Shown: positions 12,374 to 18,291 of the stretch, piece by piece | Numbering within the stretch: the stretch's first letter is position 1 | How the letters are laid out: each line of letters begins with the position of its first letter | NCBI GenBank assembly: GCA_019136395.1 | Contig: JAGVUH010000571.1 | Coordinates: 1-18,291, forward strand | Direction of reading: 5' to 3' | DNA: 18,291 bases | Source: Gammaproteobacteria bacterium | GTDB taxonomy: Bacteria > Pseudomonadota > Gammaproteobacteria > Chromatiales > Chromatiaceae | The notes under the pieces: generated by a model | Told to the model about the DNA's origin: nothing | Database searches by the model: none | Seen by the model: the letters and a program-made list of their open reading frames with translations, nothing else | Program-made: the position numbers and the translations under genes

Positions 12374-13720
12374 TCAGCGCTCCAGGGGGTGGGGCCGGTC
12401 ACTGCCGACCGGGTGACTCAGTTCCAGAAACAGGTTCCGCCGGCCGCTCCGCGGCGCGTCCCGCGGGTCGGCGCCCGGCCAGAAATCCCACAGCAGACCG
12501 GAGCGCTTGTAGCCGCCATCCGTCAGCCGGGTGGGGAGGTTGTGCGGGCAGACCGCCGTGGAATCCCAGTAGACGTTGCGGTGCGTGGCCAGGAGGTAGT
12601 CCTGCACGGCGGGGGGGAGCGGTCCGTGCGCCGCGGTATTGAGGCCATAGGCCGTGGCGTCGAGCGCGGCGAGCAACCCGTCGGCCTCGGCAAAGGCCAG
12701 GAGCGGGAAGACGGGGCCGAAGGTTTCGTCGCGCACCACCGGCATGTCGGGGCGACACCCGGTGAGCACGGCGGGCTGCAGTAGCGGCCTGCCGGTCACG
12801 GGCTCGAAGAGACTGCTCCCCCCCCAGCGCACCCGCGCACCCCGCGCGACACTGGCGCGCAACTGCGCGTGCAGGCGCCCCCAGACGCGCGGGCTCGCGA
12901 GCGGGCCCACCGCGGTCGCCGGATCGAAGGGCGACCCCAGCCGCAGCGCCGCCAGCCGGTCGATCAGGCGCCGGGTGAAGTCCTCGTACAGCTCGACATG
13001 GACGAAGAACCGCTCCAACGCGGAGCAGGATTGCCCGCCGTTATTCAGCCCGCCACGTACCGCGCCGTCGACCGCCTGATCCAGATCCGCTCCCGGCCAG
13101 ACAATGAGCGGATCATTCCCCGGCCCTTCAAAGATAAGCTTCTTCCCGTGCGCCCGCGCCAGAGGCACATAGGTCTCGATCCAGGTGTCGTCGCCGTAGA
13201 TCACCACCGCCGCACACGCCGGCTGGGCGAGCTGCATTTCCAGGAATCGCGCCCCGGCGTCACCGTGGGCGATCCGCACCTGCGTGGACCCTAACTGCTC
13301 ACGCAGCAGGCTGGCGTACAACGGGGCGCTGGCCGTCAATTGCCGCGGCAGGTAGACCACGGTGGTATTGCCCGCCAGATAGGCGCTGGCCACGGCCTTG
13401 GCCAAGGTCAGGCCCAGGCTGTTCTTGGGCATCATCACCGCGACCTGGCCGACCGGCAGGCGGCCGGTTTCCCCCGCTGTTTGCTCGGCCTGCAGTCGCA
13501 GCAGCCGCGCCGGCGTGGCAATCTCCCGCGCCCACACCTCCCGCCAGGTGAAGCCGGTGTCGCGGATGTAGGCGTCGACGAACGCCGCGGCAAACGGCGG
13601 GCTTTCCAGCGCGGTGGCCAGGGCGCGTACGCGGGCGGCGCACGCCGCGGGGGACGGGCGCGACAGGGGGCGGATAGTATCCCCGGGGGACGGGGCGAGC
13701 GACGGGCGCACAACCGGCAT
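12374..13720 (-). CDS. Aldehyde dehydrogenase family protein, 448 aa
   Basis: An NAD(P)+-dependent aldehyde dehydrogenase fold: cofactor-binding region with VAVMMPKNSLGLTLAKAVASAYLAGNTTVV, general base Glu198 in KLIFEGPGNDP, nucleophile Cys232 in NNGGQSCSALERFF, and ETFGPVFPLLAF near the C-terminus. The length is slightly short for the family (usually near 480-500). The sequence is divergent from the common classes, so no substrate is proposed. I chose the ATG at 13720 (AGG 8 nt upstream); the frame is open 56 codons further, but that part runs through the palindromic promoter region. It is the first gene of a two-gene operon with the CMD-family gene. Confidence 0.88.
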   Translation of the reverse strand: MPVVRPSLAPSPGDTIRPLSRPSPAACAARVRALATALESPPFAAAFVDAYIRDTGFTWREVWAREIATPARLLRLQAEQTAGETGRLPVGQVAVMMPKNSLGLTLAKAVASAYLAGNTTVVYLPRQLTASAPLYASLLREQLGSTQVRIAHGDAGARFLEMQLAQPACAAVVIYGDDTWIETYVPLARAHGKKLIFEGPGNDPLIVWPGADLDQAVDGAVRGGLNNGGQSCSALERFFVHVELYEDFTRRLIDRLAALRLGSPFDPATAVGPLASPRVWGRLHAQLRASVARGARVRWGGSSLFEPVTGRPLLQPAVLTGCRPDMPVVRDETFGPVFPLLAFAEADGLLAALDATAYGLNTAAHGPLPPAVQDYLLATHRNVYWDSTAVCPHNLPTRLTDGGYKRSGLLWDFWPGADPRDAPRSGRRNLFLELSHPVGSDRPHPLER

Positions 13721-13748
13721 AATTCGCCTGCAATTCGGGTAATATGAG

Positions 13749-13791
13749 CCCCCGCGCGCGGGGGGAATACGGCACCCGGCCCCTGCGTCAA
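13749..13791 (-). promoter_or_regulatory. Putative promoter and operator of the ALDH-CMD operon
   Basis: Read on the minus strand, TTGACG (plus 13786-13791) and TATTCC (plus 13764-13769) are separated by 16 nt, a plausible sigma70 promoter. Directly at the -10 box lies a perfect 16-bp palindrome, CCCCCGCGCGCGGGGG (13749-13764), well placed for a repressor. No regulator can be named. Confidence 0.4.
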
Positions 13792-14694
13792 ACTGCGGGG
13801 GGGTGCGACCGGGTAATAGTCTCGCCGCGCGCGGCGGGTTTGTTGGCGGAAATGCGCGGTGCATGTCCGACGATTCCCCGCTTTTCACCGCAACGAGATG
13901 GCTGGACGCTCCCGCCCCCTCCGGTCATCCCTCCACCCGCGGGCGGGCTAACGATCCCGTATTCAATAACATTACCGACTAAGAATAAGCAATTTAATCA
14001 TGGCAGATTTATCCGCTATGCCGCCCTTGCCCCCGGCCGCTGCCGGTGCCGCGTCGGATGCCGGCCTCAGCGTCCCGCCGTACTCGCTGCCGGCGGAACA
14101 GGCGCTGTTAAGCGGGCTGATGCGCGAGGAGCAGGCCTGGGACACGGTGGCGGACCTGGTCGCCGAGCCGGATTTTTATGTCCGGGAGCACCGGCTGATT
14201 TTTGCCGCCCTGCGCGACCTGGCGGCGCACGATTGCCCCCGCGATATCGTCACCCTGTCGGAATGGCTGGAACGGGACGGACGCCTGGCGGATGCCGGCG
14301 GGTTGCCGTATCTGGGCCAGGTCGTCCACGCCACCGGCAGCGCGGCCAACGTCAAGGCCTACGCCACCCTCGTGCGCGAGCACTCGGTGCGCCACCAGCT
14401 GATCAGCGTCGGCGCCGGGATCAGCGATATCGCCCTGCAGCCCGCGACGTGCGGGCGTTGCTGGACGAGGCGGAACGGCGGGTCTTCGCCATCGCCGAAC
14501 AGGCGCAGCGCGGCGGCGGCTTCACGCCGTTGCGCGTCCTGCTGAGCTCCGCGGTGGATCGGATCGAGACCCTGTTCGCGCGCAATGAACCGATCACCGG
14601 CCTGCCGACCGGGTTCAACGACCTCGACGAGATGACCTCCGGCCTGCAGCCGGCGGACCTGATCATCGTCGCCGGCCGGCCGTCGATGGGGAAA

Positions 14695-15491
14695 TGCCTG
14701 CAGGCCGACAGCGAGATCCTGCTGGCGGACGGCCGCCTGGCGCGGATCGAGACCCTGGTGCAGTCGCGCGCGGCGCGGCTGCTCACCCTGTACCCTGACG
14801 GGCAACTGCGCTTCATCACCCCCACGGCCTATGTCGCCGACGGTCAGAAGCCGATGTTTCGCGTCACCACCGCCCTGGGGCGGCAGATTGAGACCACCGC
14901 CAGCCATCCCTTCCTCACCCCCGCCGGCTGGCAACCGCTGGCGGCACTGCGCCCGGTCCAGGCCATCGCCGTGCCCGGGGCGTTGCCGGTGTTTGGCGCC
15001 GCCGCCCTGCCGGAGGCGACGGTGATCGCGCTGGCCCAGGCGCAGGCCGCCCTCGATCGCGACCCGGCGCGGGGGGCGGCCGCGCCCTGGCCCGACGCCA
15101 GCCTGACCCTGCCGCGCACCAGCTGGCGCTGTTTCTGCACACCCTGTTTGCCGCCGAGGGCGCGGGAGCCGCCATCACCCCGCTCACCTATGCCCCGGCC
15201 AGCGCCGCCCGCGGGCGCCGCCTGCAGCACCTGCTGCTGCGCTTTGGCCTCGTGGCGAGCCTGCGCCGCGCGGACCCCGCTGCGCCCGGAACCTGGCGGC
15301 TGACCCTCGCCACGCCCGGCGCCCAGCGCCGCTGGCGCGCCGTTTGCCGCGACAACGCGCCGGCGCCCGCCCTCCCGGCAGTGGGCTGGGACGCGATCAC
15401 CGCCATCAGCTGCCGCGGGGTGCAGCCGGTGTACGACCTGACCATCCCCGTGACGCACAATTTCGTCGCCAACGACATCTACGTCCATAAC
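14695..15491 (+). other. Intein 1 in dnaB, at the Walker A motif, about 266 aa
   Basis: The insertion lies between GRPSMGK and TSFAMNM, a known DnaB intein site. Block A begins with the nucleophile Cys (CLQADSEILLADGRLARIETLV), block B has the TxxH motif (ETTASHPFLTPAGWQPL), and blocks F and G end VYDLTIPVTHNFVANDIYVHN before the +1 Thr, so all splicing residues are present. Between B and F, correction of one indel gives LALFLHTLFAAEG and LQHLLLRFGLVASL, resembling the second LAGLIDADG motif region of DnaB homing endonucleases. The part where the first motif should be is short. The endonuclease is therefore probably degenerate. Confidence 0.85.
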
Positions 15492-15989
15492 ACCAGCTTC
15501 GCCATGAACATGGCGGAGTACGTCGCCCTGCAGGTCCAGCGGCCGGTGGCCATCTTCAGCATGGAGATGCCCGGCGATTCCCTGGCGCTGCGCCTGATTT
15601 CCTCCCTCGGCCGCATCGACCAGCATCGCGTGCGCACCGGCAAGCTGGAGGATGACGAGTGGCCGCGCCTGACCCATGCCGTGCAGTGGCTGGCCGACCT
15701 GCCGCTGTTCATCGACGACACCGCCGCCCTGTCGCCCACCGAGATCCGCGCCCGGGCGCGGTGGCTCAAGCGCGAACACGGCGATCTGGCGCTGATCGTC
15801 ATCGACTACCTGCAACTGATGCAGGTGCCCGGCAACCAGGAGAACCGCGCCACCGAGATCGCCACCATCTCCCGCGCGCTCAAGGCCATGGCCAAGGAAC
15901 TCCATGTGCCGGTGATCGCCCTGTCGCAGCTCAATCGCGGCCTGGAACAGCGCACCAGCAAGCGGCCGGTGATGTCTGACCTGCGTGAG

Positions 15990-16399
15990 TGCGTGACCGG
16001 CGAGACGCGGGTGGTGCTGGCGGATGGCCGCCGCCAGCCGATCCGGGCCCTGGTGGGGCACACGCCCACGGTGTATTCCCTCGCGGCCGACGGCCGGCTG
16101 ATCACCGCGGTGGCGGACCGGGTGTGGGCGGTGGGGTGGCGGCCGGTGGTCGAACTGCACTTCGCCTCCGGGCAACGCCTGCGCTGCACGCCGCAGCACT
16201 GGCTGTATGGGCCGGCGGGCTGGCAGCGGGTGGCCACCCTGCGCCCCGGCGACCGGTTGGCGCTGTGGCCCACGGGCCGGCCGCCGTCCTGACCTGGACG
16301 CGGCTGCTGGCCTGCGTCCCGGCCGGCGTGGCGGAGGTCTACGACCTGAGCGTGCCCGGCCCGGAAAGCTGGCTGGCGGATGATGTCGTCAGCCACAAC
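15990..16399 (+). other. Intein 2 in dnaB, a mini-intein of about 137 aa
   Basis: The insertion lies between MSDLRE and SGAIEQD, close to the site used by cyanobacterial DnaB inteins. Block A starts [21 protein letters not shown], block B has [17 protein letters not shown] (TxxH), and the C-terminal block reads [22 protein letters not shown], followed by Ser as +1 residue. There is no endonuclease domain. At 410 nt, including one frame-shifting indel near 16275, it is close to the lower size limit known for active inteins (about 134 aa for the Methanothermobacter RIR1 intein). Confidence 0.85.
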
Positions 16400-16573
16400 T
16401 CCGGCGCGATCGAACAGGACGCCGATCTGATCCTGTTCATCTACCGCGACGAGGTCTACGACGAGAACAGCAAGGACAAGGGGACGGCGGAGATCATCAT
16501 TGCCAAGCAGCGCAACGGACCGATCGGCACCGCGCCGCCTGACCTTCCTCGGTCAATACACCAAGTTCGAGAA

Positions 16574-16783
16574 CTACCTTGCCACGTTCCCGGGCGCGGA
16601 TTTTGGCTGAGGGGGGCGCTTAGCGCCGGCGGGGGGCGCGAGGGCCAGCCACCAGCTGCTCAGGAGCGGCAGCCAGCACAGGGTCTGGGTAGCGACGAGG
16701 GCGGCGAGCAGGGCGTGGTGTTTGAGGGCGGTATCAGGGGGCAGAGGGAACGCTGGCAGGGGAGGGGGCGGACGCGCCGTGGT
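16574..16783 (-). other. Possible small membrane-protein remnant behind the XRE gene
   Basis: Directly after, and in the same frame as, the TGA of the XRE-type gene, 69 codons run to a TAG at 16574-16576. They encode a Pro-rich stretch and then a hydrophobic segment ([31 protein letters not shown]) that could span a membrane. No ATG, GTG or TTG with a ribosome-binding site starts it, and its end overlaps dnaB on the opposite strand. It may be a former C-terminal extension of the regulator, a remnant of another gene, or a chance open frame. Confidence 0.25.
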
Positions 16784-17278
16784 TCAGCTCGGGTGCTCGC
16801 GCCCGGACGCGGCGCTCAGCGCGCTCAGCTGCCGCAGCAGGGGGCGGAGGGGCGGGGGGGCGCGCCGCAGGTGATGGATGATCGCGCGCTCATCGTCATC
16901 GAGCGCCAATTGGACGGCCACCAGCTCGTCACTTTCCGAACTTTTCAGACCATCGATCAGGAACAGCAAGGCGGTGAGTTTGTTTTCCGCCAGGGCATAC
17001 GCTTCGCGGATCACGGCGTGGCGATTGGGACTCAGGGCGTCGTCGCCTTGCTCCGGGCCTTCCCCGGTGGTTAGCCAGCGGAGTTCGCATTCCAGCACTT
17101 CGGCGAGCGCTGGCAGAAAGGCGGCCCGCGCCTGGCAGGTCTCACCGCTCAACCAGCGGTTGACAGTGGCCAGGGTCACGTCGAGCGTATTGGCCAGCTC
17201 ATGCCGGGTGAGCTGGGTTTTCTCCAGCCGGGAGGCAATGCGCGCGCCAAACGCGGGGGGGTGGATGATCTCGGACAT
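16784..17278 (-). CDS. XRE-type helix-turn-helix regulator, 164 aa
   Basis: An N-terminal Cro/CI-type helix-turn-helix (about residues 10-70) is clear: [65 protein letters not shown]. This is the layout of phage-repressor-like proteins, including the LxWLxxGEG that closes the domain. The C-terminal half (about 85-150) is helical ([47 protein letters not shown]) and lacks the S24 peptidase of LexA-like repressors. The start is fixed by an excellent AGGAG 5 nt before the ATG at 17278. It converges on dnaB. Targets are unknown. An in-frame hydrophobic stretch continues after its stop codon. Confidence 0.8.
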   Translation of the reverse strand: MSEIIHPPAFGARIASRLEKTQLTRHELANTLDVTLATVNRWLSGETCQARAAFLPALAEVLECELRWLTTGEGPEQGDDALSPNRHAVIREAYALAENKLTALLFLIDGLKSSESDELVAVQLALDDDERAIIHHLRRAPPPLRPLLRQLSALSAASGREHPS

Positions 17279-17438
17279 AGGTCTCCTGTAGCAAGGTCAG
17301 CGGGCGGTTCGCCGCAACGCCTACGCTATGCTACTGTATGGCTAAGCGCTTCGCTGCAAATAGTTTCTGACCTTTGGTGACAGGAACGCCGGCGGTACGC
17401 AGCCATTGCTCACCCCTGTTTTGCGGTTGAATTCCCCC

Positions 17439-17692
17439 ATGTCATTCGCACCTCTGCTGGCCGGATTGCCCCTGGTCTGCCAGCTGTTCCTGACCACGGA
17501 CGTACTGGCGCCCCCCGGACGACGGCGCCGGAAATACCGCCGCCCTTGACGGCGCGATCGCTAACGCTCTATACCTTTCAGATTACCCGTCTGCCACCCG
17601 ACTGGGCACCGTCGCCGGCACCACCCGCCGGCCCGCCGCTGGGGGCTGGTTCCTGCACGGAAGACTCTGCCGTGCTGGACGGGGCTTACTGA
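17439..17692 (+). pseudogene. Small putative secreted protein, interrupted by a frameshift
   Basis: The ATG at 17439 opens MSFAPLLAGLPLVCQLFLTTDVLA, a good signal-peptide-like segment, but the frame ends after 37 codons in an Arg-rich tail. If one C is added to the C6 run at about 17512-17517, translation continues as PPRTTAPEIPPPLTARSLTLYTF and then QITRLPPDW to a TGA at 17690-17692, giving about 84 aa with a plausible mature part. The same kind of indel recurs in the protease and dnaB genes. There is no clear ribosome-binding site, and the protein family is not recognised. Confidence 0.35.
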
Positions 17693-17803
17693 GCAGTTCG
17701 GCCCCGCCGGACCGCGCAGGCGGTGGTCGGTTTACGGCGCGCTATACAGCTGGAGCCATGCCGGACTACAATGCATTACCGATTAATTGCAGGGGAGCAT
17801 CCG

Positions 17804-18235
17804 ATGTCACTCCGACCCTTTACCGTGATCGGCTATGGCGCGCCGTGCCGGCAGCTGGCCTGCTGGCCGGTGCAGGCCGCCACCCCCGCCGCGGCCTTTG
17901 CCGCCGCCCGCCGCGTGGCCGGGGGGGGTGACTGGCGGTTTGTCGCCGCCCTGCCTGGGTGGGTGCGGCCGGGCGTCGATCTGGTGTGGCCGGGCGACCG
18001 CCCGGTCGCGGTCGACGCCATCCTTGCCCAGCCCGCACGGTTCGGCGCGCCGCTGTATGCCGCGCTGCAGCGGGCGCCGCAGGAACTGGTGATCACCGCC
18101 GCCGGCTCCGCGGACGCGGCGCCATTCCGCGTTGGCCGCTGGCCGCTGGCCGCCGCCGCCTTCCTGGAAGGGGTGCTGGAGGATGCGCCCGACATGGCCA
18201 CCCTGCAGCAGCGGCTGGCGGGATGGCCGGCCTGA
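17804..18235 (+). CDS. Hypothetical protein, 143 aa
   Basis: I do not recognise it. It is Ala/Pro/Trp-rich and looks globular: SLRPFTVIGYGAPCRQLACWPVQAATPAAAFAAARRVAG begins like a short beta-alpha unit, and the end (FLEGVLEDAPDMATLQQRLAGWPA) is helical. There is no signal peptide. The ATG at 17804 is supported by AGGGGAG 6 nt upstream; an in-frame ATG 81 nt earlier has no such site. A good -10 hexamer, TACAAT, lies at 17767-17772 without an obvious -35 box. It is a monocistronic gene near the window end; the remaining 56 bases hold nothing I can name. Confidence 0.65.
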   Translation: MSLRPFTVIGYGAPCRQLACWPVQAATPAAAFAAARRVAGGGDWRFVAALPGWVRPGVDLVWPGDRPVAVDAILAQPARFGAPLYAALQRAPQELVITAAGSADAAPFRVGRWPLAAAAFLEGVLEDAPDMATLQQRLAGWPA

Positions 18236-18291
18236 GCGGCGCTGGCCGCGCCGGGGGCGCCATGAACGGGCCCGCCCGCGGCTGGCGCCCG

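Larger units (their letters stand above)
14000..16610 (+). pseudogene. dnaB: Replicative DNA helicase DnaB with two inteins, reading frame interrupted by four indels
   Basis: DnaB unwinds DNA at the replication fork as a hexamer. The N-terminal domain (SLPAEQALLSGLMREEQAWDTVADLV...), linker (DVRALLDEAERRVFAIAE) and RecA-like domain are all present: Walker A GRPSMGK-TS (split by intein 1), Walker [55 protein letters not shown] (split by intein 2), and the end [14 protein letters not shown]. The frame breaks near 14440, near 15119 (intein 1; one added C restores LPRTQLALFLHTLF), near 16275 (intein 2) and near 16533. The first three look like one-base losses and the last like a one-base gain. 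All exteins remain well conserved, so sequencing error is more likely than loss of an essential gene. The start lacks a strong ribosome-binding site. Confidence 0.88.

Noticed and set aside
14844..16199. 451-codon minus-strand frame opposite dnaB
   Set aside because: A long antisense frame is common in very GC-rich DNA; the plus strand encodes DnaB and intein motifs throughout.

Overview
The window looks like a piece of a high-GC bacterial genome, most likely a gammaproteobacterium. That placement rests on gene content (DciA-type helicase loader, WYL regulator, DnaB, phage- and ICE-like accessory genes) and on the strongly GC-rich codon usage, not on any rRNA or tRNA marker. I see no rRNA, tRNA or CRISPR array.

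Left edge (1-2597): an unrecognised 156-aa protein, then on the minus strand a small hypothetical protein and a WYL-domain transcriptional regulator.

Accessory region (about 2598-9000): this looks like mobile DNA. It opens with a DUF488-like gene, which converges on a two-gene phage-like pair on the minus strand (VRR-NUC nuclease and a tail-associated-like protein). A repeat-rich non-coding stretch follows (3976-4690) with GCCGAGGTGAGG direct repeats and a long stem-loop. Then come four transcription units on the plus strand. They carry a YCRF-type small protein, a RadC-family protein, the antirestriction protein ArdA, and a five-gene operon (J-domain-like coiled coil, ParB, three small unknown proteins). 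All four units start with copies of the same promoter-leader: sigma70-like boxes 16 nt apart, then a hairpin whose loop is always 12 nt, then GGAGAGCNGCC-ATG. All four end in strong intrinsic terminators, three of them built on the same GGGGCC-GCGA-GGCCCC core. In three units homology extends about 256 bp upstream of the start codon. The gene set resembles the leading (first-entering) region of conjugative elements, but no relaxase or transfer gene is in the window, so that is inference.

Right half (about 9498-18291): very GC-rich, probably host chromosome. It holds a secreted subtilisin-family protease, DciA, an aldehyde dehydrogenase with a carboxymuconolactone-decarboxylase-family partner, replicative helicase DnaB interrupted by two inteins, an XRE-type regulator, and two unrecognised small proteins. 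Protease, dnaB and one small secreted-protein gene are broken by single-nucleotide indels, several in or beside G/C runs. Seven such indels in about 8 kb, in otherwise well-conserved reading frames, look more like sequencing error than decay, though true mutation cannot be excluded.

The strongest candidate for something undescribed is the repeated promoter-leader-cassette-terminator architecture at 4528-8971. The most notable single gene is the double-intein dnaB, whose second intein is only about 137 aa.
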